From assembly GCF_014647495.1 (NCBI RefSeq), contig NZ_BMPH01000022.1, positions 1-34,330 of the forward strand: a stretch of 34,330 bases of DNA, read 5' to 3'. This document shows positions 1 through 7,493 of this stretch, piece after piece (within the stretch, counting starts at the first letter, position 1; each line of letters opens with the position of its first letter). This DNA comes from Glutamicibacter protophormiae. Its GTDB lineage: Bacteria > Actinomycetota > Actinomycetes > Actinomycetales > Micrococcaceae. The notes below the pieces were generated by a model. That model was not told the DNA's origin and did no database searches. It worked only from the letters and a program-made list of their open reading frames with translations. The translations under genes and the position numbers were made by a program.

Positions 1-51
1 CCAGGGGGTGACTTCGAAATAGTCTTGCTCTACTTCGTATGAGTCGAACAT
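1..51 (-). CDS. 5' end of an unidentified leftward gene (partial)
   Basis: An ATG at 51-49 opens a frame that stays open for 17 codons to the window edge (it begins MFDSYEVEQD and ends EVTPW). There is no Shine-Dalgarno sequence, but a near-consensus promoter ends exactly 6 nt before the ATG, which argues that this is a real start translated from a leaderless mRNA. Seventeen residues are too few to assign a family. The acidic, aromatic N-terminus is not a signal peptide. The rest lies outside the window. Confidence 0.6.
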   Translation of the reverse strand, partial: MFDSYEVEQDYFEVTPW

Positions 52-57
52 ACTTTC

Positions 58-86
58 ATTATATGCTGTTGTTGCGGGGTTGTGAA
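58..86 (-). promoter_or_regulatory. Sigma-70-type promoter of the left-edge gene
   Basis: On the minus strand: TTCACA (86-81, 5/6 match to TTGACA), a 17-nt spacer, TATAAT (63-58, perfect), then 6 nt to the ATG at 51. Transcription would start at or next to the A of the start codon, giving a leaderless message. It is the closest match to consensus in the window. Confidence 0.75.
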
Positions 87-165
87 GAAGTATTTTGACT
101 GGAAAGCGTCCTGCGTGCTAGGGGTGTGGTTAGAAAGTTGGGGCAGAGTGTAGGTCGATGAGGCT

Positions 166-197
166 GGGGGTGGGGGTGGTTGGTTGCGGGGTGTGGG
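166..197 (+). other. G-run tract (possible G-quadruplex)
   Basis: The plus strand has G runs of 5, 5, 4 and 3 at 166-170, 172-176, 188-191 and 195-197. It lies in the otherwise empty stretch 87-250, downstream of the stop codon of the 251-859 gene. The middle loop is about 11 nt, longer than in stable quadruplexes. I see no gene, tRNA or strong terminator in 87-250. Confidence 0.25.
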
Positions 198-250
198 TAA
201 CCGTGCGGCCCACGGCAAAACCGCTCCTGGCCACGACAGGCAACGTACGA

Positions 251-859
251 CTAGGCCGAGGCGGATTTTCTGGCGGAGAACCGGGCAACCGCGAAGTCGG
301 CCAAAGCAGCCAGCGCTGCGGGCACGATGTAGCGGGCGACGGTGACCACAACGAAGAGCGTGAAAGTTCCCTCGGTGGACCGGGCGACGGCCTGCACCGC
401 GAAGCCCATGCCCACGGTGGAGGCCAGCCCGACCAGCCAGCCTGCCAGCCGGCGCTGGCGCAGGATGAACCAGCCGGTCATGCTCAGCACCGGCAGCAGC
501 AGGCCCCAGGCGATGAAGTAGCCTGCGTAGGCGCCGGTCAGGTCGAGCGCCGAGACAAGGAACCAGTCGGCGTATTGCACCGAACCTAGCACGGGCAGCT
601 TGAGCAGCACGTCGAGAACCAGGGACAGCAGCACCAGCCCGATCCCGAAGATCTTCGTGTCCCGCGGCAACGACAGCAGCCAGAAGCTGGCCAACACGAG
701 AACCCGGATGGTCCACAGGGCGATGACCGACAGCACGCTGGTGTCGAAGACGTAGTGCGCGGTGGCCAGGATGGTCGAGCCGATGATGCCGCTCAGGGCC
801 ACCAGCCAAACCACAATCAGCCGGGCGGACAAGTTCACAAGGGGTTTCTCTTCTCGCAC
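251..859 (-). CDS. Multi-pass membrane protein of unknown function
   Basis: 202 aa from GTG 859, or 195 aa from GTG 838. The first start has a TAAAAT hexamer 7 nt upstream and no ribosome binding site; the second has AGAAGAG about 9 nt upstream, so the choice is open. About six hydrophobic segments fill the protein, separated by short basic loops (for example around LRQRRLAG), and the C-terminus is Arg/Lys-rich (RFSARKSASA). I recognise no catalytic motif or family. It lies 69 nt after the ABC permease on the same strand and could be the last gene of the kinase-regulator-ABC cluster, though the TAAAAT hexamer leaves room for its own promoter. A role with the transporter is inference from position only. 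Confidence 0.75.
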   Translation of the reverse strand: MREEKPLVNLSARLIVVWLVALSGIIGSTILATAHYVFDTSVLSVIALWTIRVLVLASFWLLSLPRDTKIFGIGLVLLSLVLDVLLKLPVLGSVQYADWFLVSALDLTGAYAGYFIAWGLLLPVLSMTGWFILRQRRLAGWLVGLASTVGMGFAVQAVARSTEGTFTLFVVVTVARYIVPAALAALADFAVARFSARKSASA

Positions 860-928
860 CCCAATGATTTTAGCGACCCAGCCTGTGCGCCGGCTGATCC
901 GTGACGTGCGGTTTTCCGGCAGTCGGCG

Positions 929-2101
929 CTATAGCTCCAGCTTCAAGGCCTTGCGCAGGGTCAGCGCCCCGCCGGTGTGCATCACCGCGCGGCGGTAGAT
1001 GCGTTCGGAGAAGAGCAGCACAGCCCAGCAGGCGGCCAACAGCACGGCCAGCGACAGCAGCGGCTCCCACAGCGCCACGTTCCCGGACAACATGCGGATA
1101 GGCATCGCCACCGAGGAGACGATCGGGATATACGAAGCGAGGACCAGGAAACCGCCCTTGGCATAGATGCCGATGAACATCACCGCCACCAGCGCGCCGA
1201 TGACGGGGCCGCTGGACTGCTGCAGGTCCTCGGTGCGGGTGGCCAAGGCGCCCAGCGCTGCCCAGATGCCCGCCAGCAGCAGGAACCCGCCGAGGAAGAA
1301 GACGACGAACCATCCGGCCACGGTGGAGACCACACCGAGGAACGGGATTTCTCCCGGCGCCAGGTAGGCGGCCAGCAAGCCGACGCCGAGGAACAGGAGC
1401 AGCTGGACCATGGCCAGGATGACGTTGCCGATGATCTTGCCGGCCAGCAGCTGGCGCAGGCTGACGGTGCTGGCCAGGATCTCGACCACGCGGTTCTGCT
1501 TCTCCTCGATGACCGAGTTGGCGATCGGCATGCCGAAGATCAGCGCGGCCATGTAGAAGAGGAAAGAGAAGATGAAGGCCATCGCGCGGATCATCGAGCC
1601 GCGTTCGGAATCTCCCTGCAGCTGCGCGGTGTGCAGGTCGTCCGCGGTCGGCAGCGCGGAGGCGTCCAATCCCCGGGCGGACAGCAGCTGGTCGGTGAGC
1701 ACCGTGCGCATCGCGGCGGAGACCACTCGTTCAAGCGGGGCATCGACCTCGTCGAAGCCGGTGAGCGTCATGGTGCGCTGGTCGGCGGAGGACGACAGCA
1801 TCGCGTCGATGTCCTGCGACGCCAGCTGGGCGCGGGCCTGCTCCGGGTTGAGCTGGGAGATGGCCAGGTTCATGTTCTCCGGGCGCTGGTCCTGGGCTTC
1901 GGTGAGCACCTGGTAGCTCAGCGGGTCGGCGGCGGCCACGGAATAGTCCGCGGACTTGCCGCCCAGGAAGCCGTTGACCGCGACGGCGCCGATGATCAGC
2001 GCCAGGGTGCCGAGGGTGGAAAGGACGAAGGCCTTGTCCTTGAGCTTCGTCTCGACTTCGCGCAGGGCGACGATCAACCAGGGGGCGGTGGCGGCGTTCA
2101 T
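929..2101 (-). CDS. ABC-2 type transporter permease (NatB-like)
   Basis: 390 aa. ATG 2101 overlaps the stop of the ATPase gene by 4 nt (ATGA), so the two are translationally coupled; longer readings of this frame upstream run antisense-like through the ATPase gene and are not real. A single membrane helix near residues 22-44 is followed by a roughly 130-residue extracytoplasmic region, then about five helices starting near MIRAMAFIFSFLFYMAALIF. The segment containing NSVIEEKQNRVVEILASTVS is typical of ABC-2/NatB-type permeases (ABC2_membrane_3). Such permeases pair with a separate ATPase to export ions, lipids, peptides or antibiotics. The substrate cannot be told from sequence; the kinase-regulator pair upstream suggests a response to envelope or antimicrobial stress. 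Confidence 0.9.
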   Translation of the reverse strand: MNAATAPWLIVALREVETKLKDKAFVLSTLGTLALIIGAVAVNGFLGGKSADYSVAAADPLSYQVLTEAQDQRPENMNLAISQLNPEQARAQLASQDIDAMLSSSADQRTMTLTGFDEVDAPLERVVSAAMRTVLTDQLLSARGLDASALPTADDLHTAQLQGDSERGSMIRAMAFIFSFLFYMAALIFGMPIANSVIEEKQNRVVEILASTVSLRQLLAGKIIGNVILAMVQLLLFLGVGLLAAYLAPGEIPFLGVVSTVAGWFVVFFLGGFLLLAGIWAALGALATRTEDLQQSSGPVIGALVAVMFIGIYAKGGFLVLASYIPIVSSVAMPIRMLSGNVALWEPLLSLAVLLAACWAVLLFSERIYRRAVMHTGGALTLRKALKLEL

Positions 2102-2979
2102 TTGATGATCTCCCGGTAGATGTCGGCCAGGGCAGGGCGGTGGATTGCGAACTCGGTGACGGTGCCCAGCGACAGGGCCTCGCGCAGCACGCGCTGGGAG
2201 TCCGACTCGGTCTGGAAGTTCACCAGCGCCCGGGAGCCGGAGATGTCGATGACCTCGACCCCGGGTTCCTCGCGCAGCCATCCGGCGTCCGCGCCGAGCG
2301 AGAGCTTGTGGCGGGTGGCCTGCGAGGAGCGCAGCGTCTCGGCGGAGGCGTTGGCCAGGATGCGGCCGTCCTGGATGATGACCAGGTGGTCGACCAGCAC
2401 GTCGAGCAGGTCCAGCTGGTGGGATGAGAACAGCACCGGGACGCCGCGGGAGGCGTAGTCGCGCAGGATGGAGCTCATGGCGTCCACAGCGAGGGGATCC
2501 AGGCCGCTGAAGGGCTCGTCGAGGATCAGCACCGCCGGTTCGTGCAGCAGCGCCGCGGCGACCTGGACGCGCTGCTGGTTGCCCAGCGAGAGGGATTCGA
2601 GCTTGGACTTGGCGCGGTCGTCCAGCCCGAAGCGGGCCAGCAGCTCCATGGCGCGGCGGCGTGCGTCGGACCGGGAGAGCGAATGCAGCTGGCCGAGGTA
2701 CACCAGCTGGTCGATGATCGGCTGCTTCGGGTACAGGCCGCGCTCCTCGGGCATGTAGCCGAAGTGGGGGCGGGTGCCGGACTCCAGCGGCTTCCCGTCC
2801 AGGCTCACGGCGCCCGAGCTGGCCTGCAGCAGGCCCATGATGATGCGCATCGTGGTGGTCTTTCCGGCCCCGTTGGCGCCGACGAACCCGGTCAGCGCGC
2901 CGCGCGGCACGGTGAAGTTGACGTCGTCCAACACGAGCCGCTCCGCGAAGGAGCGCGACACGTTGTGTACCTCAAGCAT
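2098..2979 (-). CDS. ABC transporter ATP-binding protein (NatA-like)
   Basis: 293 aa; ATG 2979 is preceded by AAGGAAA 4 nt upstream, a good ribosome binding site. Walker A is GANGAGKTT near residue 36. The signature is LSLGNQQRVQVAAAL, a Gly-Asn variant of LSGGQ seen in many NatA-type subunits, followed directly by Walker B LILDEPFSGLD. The H-loop is in LFSSHQLDLL. A C-terminal domain of about 80 residues follows the nucleotide-binding domain, as in exporters of this class. It couples by an ATGA overlap to the ABC-2 permease downstream, and the pair should form a 2+2 exporter. The gene starts 84 nt after the response-regulator gene on the same strand. Confidence 0.93.
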   Translation of the reverse strand: MLEVHNVSRSFAERLVLDDVNFTVPRGALTGFVGANGAGKTTTMRIIMGLLQASSGAVSLDGKPLESGTRPHFGYMPEERGLYPKQPIIDQLVYLGQLHSLSRSDARRRAMELLARFGLDDRAKSKLESLSLGNQQRVQVAAALLHEPAVLILDEPFSGLDPLAVDAMSSILRDYASRGVPVLFSSHQLDLLDVLVDHLVIIQDGRILANASAETLRSSQATRHKLSLGADAGWLREEPGVEVIDISGSRALVNFQTESDSQRVLREALSLGTVTEFAIHRPALADIYREIIK

Positions 2980-3063
2980 GGGATTTCCTTACGCCGATCC
3001 AGCCTTGCCTGCCTCCCAGCTTAGGAATCCAGGCGGCTGCAGGACTCGCTCTGCAGGCTGAAA

Positions 3064-3720
3064 CTATTGGATGAGACCGAGGCGGTGGGCGAAGAGCACA
3101 CCCTGGACGCGGTCCCGCAGATGGAGCTTGGCCAGCAGGTTCGACAGGTGGGTCTTCACCGTTGCCTCGGACAGCGAGAGCGCCGCGGCGATCTCCTGGT
3201 TGTTCTTGCCTTTGGCCAGCTCGGTGAGCACCTGCAGCTCGCGCTCGGTCAGGGCGGAGAGCAGGTCCTTCGCCTCCCCGCCGGGCGCTGCGTCGGCCGG
3301 AAGGCTGCGTCGGCGGATGAGCTTGAGCGTGACCTCGGGGGAGAGCAGGCCGTGGCCCGCGGCGACCTGGTGCACCGCGGTGATCAGCGTCTCGGGATCG
3401 GTGTTCTTCAACAGGAATCCGCTGGCCCCGGCGTCCAGCGCGTCGAAGAGATAGTCGTCGCGGTTGAAGGTGGTCAGCACGACGACCTTGGACCCGGTGT
3501 TCCGGATGATCCGGGAGGTGGCGGCGATGCCGTCCAGCTGCGGCATCTGGATGTCCATCAGGACCACGGTCGGGTTCAGCTCGGTGACCAGCTGCACGCC
3601 CAGCTGGCCGTTCTCTGCGGTGCCCACCACCTCGATCTGCGGGTCGGTTTCCAGGATCAGCTTCAGCGAGGACACGATCAGGGACTGGTCGTCGCAGATC
3701 ACGACGGAAATCTTGCTCAT
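3064..3720 (-). CDS. NarL/LuxR-family response regulator
   Basis: 218 aa. The receiver domain has the acidic pair D10/D11, phospho-acceptor D56 in VVLMDIQMPQLDG, Thr in VVVLTTF and Lys in GFLLKNTD. A linker leads to a C-terminal LuxR helix-turn-helix (LTERELQVLTELAKG, then NNQEIAAALSLSEATVKTHL). The start codon overlaps the kinase stop by 4 nt (ATGA), so this is the kinase's cognate partner. The ABC transporter genes follow 84 nt downstream on the same strand and are its most likely target together with its own operon. CTGCAG elements repeated around 3035-3055 could form only a weak 6-bp hairpin between regulator and transporter, so co-transcription is plausible. Confidence 0.95.
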   Translation of the reverse strand: MSKISVVICDDQSLIVSSLKLILETDPQIEVVGTAENGQLGVQLVTELNPTVVLMDIQMPQLDGIAATSRIIRNTGSKVVVLTTFNRDDYLFDALDAGASGFLLKNTDPETLITAVHQVAAGHGLLSPEVTLKLIRRRSLPADAAPGGEAKDLLSALTERELQVLTELAKGKNNQEIAAALSLSEATVKTHLSNLLAKLHLRDRVQGVLFAHRLGLIQ

Positions 3721-5087
3721 GGGACCAGTCTAGTTTCCGCGCCGGCCAGCACCCGCAGCCGTGCCCTGGTACGCCATCCGCGGGGGATGCGCGGGCCGAT
3801 TTCCACCAGCCCGTGGTGCAGGTTCGCGCGTTCGCGGATTCCCCGCAGGCCGAAGCCGCTGCCCGAGCTGTCCGGCCGCGCGGTTCCCTCGTCGGTCACC
3901 TCGGCTTCGATCCAGGGACCCTGTTCGTCGACGCCCGAGCGCAGACTCAGGGTGGCGCGGCGCGCGGTGGAGTGGCGGCGGACATTGGCCAGGGCCTCGC
4001 CGCAGATCCGGTAGAGGGCCAGGGAGACGCCGGCGGGCAACGAGTCCAGGTAGTCCGGGGTGTGCTCGGCGCGGGAGAGCTCGACGGACAGCCCCTGCGC
4101 ACGGTTTTCGGCCAGCAGCGCCGGCAGCTGCTTCATCGAGGGTTCGGGCCGGCGCGAATCGCCGTTTCCGGAATCCGGCAGGAGGTCGCCGTTGCCTTCG
4201 CGCAGCACGCCAAGCAGGGCACGCGTTTCGCCCACGGCGCTGCGGGCCGATTCCTCGACGCCCTTCATGAGTTCGGCGGCTTTCTCCGGCGCGCGCGGCT
4301 GGACCATGCGCGCGGCGGCGGCCTGCACCCCGACCGAGGCGATGTGGTGGGCAATCACGTCATGCAGCTCGCGGGCGATGCGCAGGCGTTCTTCGTTCAC
4401 TGCGCGGTCCGCCAGCTGCTGTGCCTGGTCGGCGATGCGCTGCGCCTGGGACATGACCAGCTGGTTGGCGTAGGCGTTGGACCAGCTGACCAGCCCGAGG
4501 AAGATGGAGCCGCCGAAGAACAGCAGGTTGATCAGGAAGGTGTACAGCGGGAAGGCGATGTCCTGCGGGATGTCACCCGCGGGGTGGTCCACTATCTTCA
4601 GATCCATGGATTTCATCAGGTCCGAGGTGAACAGGTCGATGATGATCCACAGGGCCATGGCCAGCAGCACGATGCTCAGGATGCTCCACAGCGCGCGGCG
4701 GTTCCGTGACCAGGTGACAGCGGTGTACAGGCCCAGGAAGTAGGCCAGCTGCGCGCAGATCTGCATGGTGGCCATGTAGGCCTCGGAAGTTCCGCTGATC
4801 ATGAATGCCGCCGAGCCGAGAAGCATCATGGAGATCGGCCAGCGCCGGCGGAACATCAGCGGCAGGATCATCGCCGAGAGCACGGCCAGGGATTCGCCAC
4901 GCGTCGGCGCCTTGTCGAGCTCGCTCAGCGACAGGCTCAGTTCCTGGAGGAAGATGGCAAAGGCCAGCAGGCCCAGGGCGGCGACGATGTCGCGCCGAAG
5001 TCCCGCAGGGCTCGGGGCGGGCCGTTCCCAATCCGCCGGCGGGAGCGAGGGAAGTCGCCGGTGGACATAGTCGGTTAGTCGGCGCAT
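3717..5087 (-). CDS. Sensor histidine kinase, HisKA_3 (DesK/LiaS-type) class
   Basis: 456 aa. ATG 5087 has AAGGAG 6 nt upstream. About six membrane helices occupy residues 30-205 with no large extracytoplasmic sensor domain. A short helical linker (AQRIADQAQQLADRAVNEE) leads to the phospho-acceptor H242 in RELHDVIAHH, the HisKA_3 signature. The HATPase part shows an N-box (GEALANVRRHS) and a G-box (GSGFGLRGIRERA). Membrane-embedded kinases of this class, paired with NarL-type regulators and ABC exporters, typically sense membrane or cell-wall stress; that role is inferred here. It is the first gene of the leftward cluster, with a palindrome immediately upstream. Confidence 0.94.
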   Translation of the reverse strand: MRRLTDYVHRRLPSLPPADWERPAPSPAGLRRDIVAALGLLAFAIFLQELSLSLSELDKAPTRGESLAVLSAMILPLMFRRRWPISMMLLGSAAFMISGTSEAYMATMQICAQLAYFLGLYTAVTWSRNRRALWSILSIVLLAMALWIIIDLFTSDLMKSMDLKIVDHPAGDIPQDIAFPLYTFLINLLFFGGSIFLGLVSWSNAYANQLVMSQAQRIADQAQQLADRAVNEERLRIARELHDVIAHHIASVGVQAAAARMVQPRAPEKAAELMKGVEESARSAVGETRALLGVLREGNGDLLPDSGNGDSRRPEPSMKQLPALLAENRAQGLSVELSRAEHTPDYLDSLPAGVSLALYRICGEALANVRRHSTARRATLSLRSGVDEQGPWIEAEVTDEGTARPDSSGSGFGLRGIRERANLHHGLVEIGPRIPRGWRTRARLRVLAGAETRLVP

Positions 5088-5110
5088 GGCAGCTCCTTGG
5101 ACAATGCCGG

Positions 5111-5133
5111 CAGTCGAAAGTCTGTTTCGACTG
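5111..5133. promoter_or_regulatory. Perfect 9-5-9 palindrome upstream of the kinase operon
   Basis: CAGTCGAAA (5111-5119) and TTTCGACTG (5125-5133) are exact inverted repeats around 5 nt. The element ends 24 nt before the kinase ATG and sits in the only gap between the kinase operon and the divergent thioesterase. NarL/LuxR-type dimers bind such sites, so it is the best candidate operator for the regulator encoded downstream. As RNA it could also be a short hairpin, but there is no T-tract. No clear -35/-10 pair was found next to it. Confidence 0.5.
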
Positions 5134-5169
5134 TACCGTCAGGGTGCGGGAATTCGCATGCGCCGGCAG

Positions 5170-5208
5170 GACTAGGACAAAGGTTGCAGTCGTCGGATAT
5201 GACTAGGA
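5170..5208. repeat. Direct repeat GACTAGGA, 31-nt period
   Basis: GACTAGGA occurs at 5170-5177 and 5201-5208, in the divergent promoter region between the kinase and the thioesterase. The 31-nt spacing is close to three helical turns, so both copies would face the same side of the DNA. They could be half-sites for a regulator, but an 8-bp repeat can occur by chance. Confidence 0.3.
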
Positions 5209-5238
5209 AAATAAGTTACTGGACGGTAATGTGATGGC

Positions 5239-5790
5239 ATGCACATGATTTTTCGCATCCTGATGGTATTCCTGCAGAGCAAGAAGGCGCCGAAGCTGTC
5301 GATGTTCGACACCGGCTCGGTGCGCATGCGGGCCACGCTGACCGACATCGACTTCGCCGGCCACATCAACAACGGCATGTACTTCTCGATCTTCGATTTG
5401 GGCCGTTTCGATTTGATGTTCCGCTCGGGAGTCTGGGACATCCTGCGCAAGAACAAATGGACGCCGGTGGTGCAGTGCGAAACCATCACCTTCCGCAAAT
5501 CCGTCGAGCTGGGCAAGAAGTTCTCCCAGGAAACCCGGCTTCTGGGGCTGGACGAGAAATGCATCTACTTCGAGCAGCGCATCGTGGTCGACGGCGAAAT
5601 CTACGCCCGCGCCTACATCGCCACCCGCATGACCTCGAAGAAGGGCGCGGTCTCCAACGAGGAGATCATGCAGGCGGTGGGGCTTGACGTACCCGAGGAC
5701 CGGGTGGTCCCGCAGTGGCTGCACGACTGGCGCGAACACGGCGCGCTGCCGGGCTCCCGCAAGCCCGCGCCGCACAACTGGCTGGGCTAG
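5239..5790 (+). CDS. Hotdog-fold acyl-CoA thioesterase family protein (4HBT/THEM6-like)
   Basis: 183 aa. A hotdog domain spans roughly residues 25-130, with the characteristic loop DFAGHINNGMYFSIFDLGRFD (Asp and His-Asn in the 4HBT_2/THEM6-type active-site region). A conserved tail follows, VPQWLHDWREHG. Proteins of this family are thioesterase-like, and many have no known substrate. No Shine-Dalgarno sequence precedes ATG 5239, but TAATGT lies exactly 6 nt upstream, compatible with a leaderless mRNA; an ATG two codons later is an alternative. The gene converges on trpF and the two stop codons share one CTAG tetramer at 5787-5790. The N-terminal segment MHMIFRILMVFLQ is hydrophobic and might associate with membrane. 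Confidence 0.85.
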   Translation: MHMIFRILMVFLQSKKAPKLSMFDTGSVRMRATLTDIDFAGHINNGMYFSIFDLGRFDLMFRSGVWDILRKNKWTPVVQCETITFRKSVELGKKFSQETRLLGLDEKCIYFEQRIVVDGEIYARAYIATRMTSKKGAVSNEEIMQAVGLDVPEDRVVPQWLHDWREHGALPGSRKPAPHNWLG

Positions 5791-6398
5791 CCGGCGGCCT
5801 TCGCGGCGTCGAGGAACGCGGAGATCAGCTGCGGGTCCTTGACTCCGCGCGAGGATTCCACCCCGGAGGAGACATCCGCGCCGGACGCCTGCGATTTCGC
5901 CAGCGCCGCGGCGACATTGCCCGCATCCAGCCCGCCGGCCACCAGCCAGCGCCGCCCCGCCGCCAGCTCGCGCACCGCCGCGTAGTCCCAGCTTTCGCCG
6001 CTGCCGGGAACAGCCGCGTCGATGAGCAGGAAGTCCTCGCCCCAGTCCTCGAATTCCGCGGGTTCGGCGTCCATGCGCACGGCACGGATCGCATGGAACC
6101 CAGCCGCCTTGACCGCGGCGATCTCCGCCGGGGTGCGCCGGCCGTGCAGCTGGATCCAGCCGACCGAGGCCTCGCGGGAGAGCCGGATCGCGGTGGCGGC
6201 GTCCTCTGAGCGGAATACCGCCACGGTGGCCACCGAGCCGGGCACGGCGGATACCAGTTCGGCCGCCCGCGCGGGCGAGACCTCGCGCGGACTGGAGGTC
6301 AGCACGAAGCCCAGGGCGTCGGCGCCGTGGGCCACGGCGATGTCGACATCCTGTGCGGTGGACAGGCCGCAGACCTTGACGAAGGGTGCTGCGCTCAT
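5787..6398 (-). CDS. trpF: Phosphoribosylanthranilate isomerase
   Basis: 203 aa, usual family length. It converts N-(5-phosphoribosyl)anthranilate to the CdRP intermediate in tryptophan synthesis. The (beta/alpha)8 motifs appear in order: FVKVCGL with catalytic C10, GFVLTSSPREVSP, WIQLHG, FLLIDAAVPGSG with general-acid D127, LVAGGLDAGNV, and GADVSSGVESSRGVKD in the phosphate-binding C-terminus. The start codon overlaps the upstream thioesterase stop by 4 nt (ATGA), so trpF is translated as its second gene. No other trp gene is in the window. Many Actinobacteria lack a separate TrpF because PriA covers both the His and Trp reactions, so a stand-alone trpF is notable. Confidence 0.92.
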   Translation of the reverse strand: MSAAPFVKVCGLSTAQDVDIAVAHGADALGFVLTSSPREVSPARAAELVSAVPGSVATVAVFRSEDAATAIRLSREASVGWIQLHGRRTPAEIAAVKAAGFHAIRAVRMDAEPAEFEDWGEDFLLIDAAVPGSGESWDYAAVRELAAGRRWLVAGGLDAGNVAAALAKSQASGADVSSGVESSRGVKDPQLISAFLDAAKAAG

Positions 6399-7408
6399 TT
6401 GGCGGACTCCCCGGCAGTGGCGGTCGAATCCGGTTCATGCACCAGGTGCGTCGGGGTGTAGCCGCCGGGGGCGTTGGCGCGGATGGTCAGCAGCTCCAAC
6501 GCATGGTCGTGCAGCCGGTGGTCTTCCTCGCTGACCGGAACCCAGGGCTTGACCGGCACTGCGGTGCCGGTCTCGTCGCGGGTGACCATGATGGTCAGGC
6601 AGTAGGTGGTCAGGTTCATTTCGCGGGTCTTCGGGTTGCCGGAGCGCGCGTGCACCGCGATGTGCATGCCCTTGGTGCCGGTGTAGACCAGGCGGGCCTC
6701 GACCTCCACCAGGTCCCCGATGAACAGCGGGCGGTAGAAGCGGATGCCGCCGGAGAACACCGCGACGGTATCCTGCCCGCAATAGCGCGAGGCGCACAGG
6801 GCCGCGGCCTCGTCGATCCACTTCATGACGATGCCGCCGTGGACCTTGCCGCCCCAGTTCACGTCGGTCGGCGCCGCCATGAAGCGCAGCACCACCCGCT
6901 CGGCGGTGCCGGCGTTCGAATAGACCTGGTCCTTCATGGATGCGACGATCTGGTTGCGGATCTCGATGCGCGCCAGCGCGTTGTTGCGCAGCTCGATCTC
7001 GCGGAGGGACTCCGGGACGTAGTTCGGCACCGCGGTGGGCTTGCCGTTCTCGTCCACCGCCACGAAGATCACCAGGCAGGTGGTCGACATGGTGGGGCGC
7101 AGCTCGCGCGGGTCCGAGAACGACACCTCGGTGCGGATGTGCATGGAGGTGCTGCCGGTGTAGACCACCGAGGCGGTCACCTCCACCAGGTCGCCGGAGC
7201 TGATGGGATCCTCGAAACGGATATTCCCCACGTAGGCGGTGACGCAATAGCTTGTCGACCAGCCGACGGCCGCGGCGTAGGCGGCCTTGTCGACCCATTC
7301 CAGCACGGTGCCGGCGGAGACCGTGCCGGCCACGCCGACATCCATCGGGGCCGCCAGGAAGCGAAGGGTCACCGAATTCGGTCGGGAGGCAGGTGCAGGA
7401 CTCATCAT
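6395..7408 (-). CDS. Double-hotdog acyl-CoA thioesterase
   Basis: 337 aa from ATG 7408 (a second ATG follows at 7405); the frame extends further upstream only by running through the divergent ABC gene. Two hotdog repeats lie near residues 10-140 and 165-295. The second keeps the canonical YciA/BACH-type motif GGKVHGGIVMKWIDEAAA. The first has AGTVSAGTVLEWVDKAAY, in which the His-Gly-Gly is lost but the Asp is kept, so probably one half carries the catalytic pocket. Such enzymes hydrolyse acyl-CoA to free acid and CoA in the cytoplasm. It is coupled to trpF by an ATGA overlap and is divergent from the CydD-like gene across an 85-nt gap. Confidence 0.9.
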   Translation of the reverse strand: MMSPAPASRPNSVTLRFLAAPMDVGVAGTVSAGTVLEWVDKAAYAAAVGWSTSYCVTAYVGNIRFEDPISSGDLVEVTASVVYTGSTSMHIRTEVSFSDPRELRPTMSTTCLVIFVAVDENGKPTAVPNYVPESLREIELRNNALARIEIRNQIVASMKDQVYSNAGTAERVVLRFMAAPTDVNWGGKVHGGIVMKWIDEAAALCASRYCGQDTVAVFSGGIRFYRPLFIGDLVEVEARLVYTGTKGMHIAVHARSGNPKTREMNLTTYCLTIMVTRDETGTAVPVKPWVPVSEEDHRLHDHALELLTIRANAPGGYTPTHLVHEPDSTATAGESAK

Positions 7409-7493
7409 GCGTTCAAGTCTGACTGATGCGAAACCCTGCGGGCAATCTGTGACATCCCGGCCCCGCAGCGGGCGCTGACCTAGGATTGGAGCT

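Noticed and set aside
3030-3060. CTGCAG inverted repeats between the response regulator and the ABC ATPase
   Set aside because: The stem is only 6 bp, CTGCAG is self-complementary, and no T-tract follows; not enough to split the operon.
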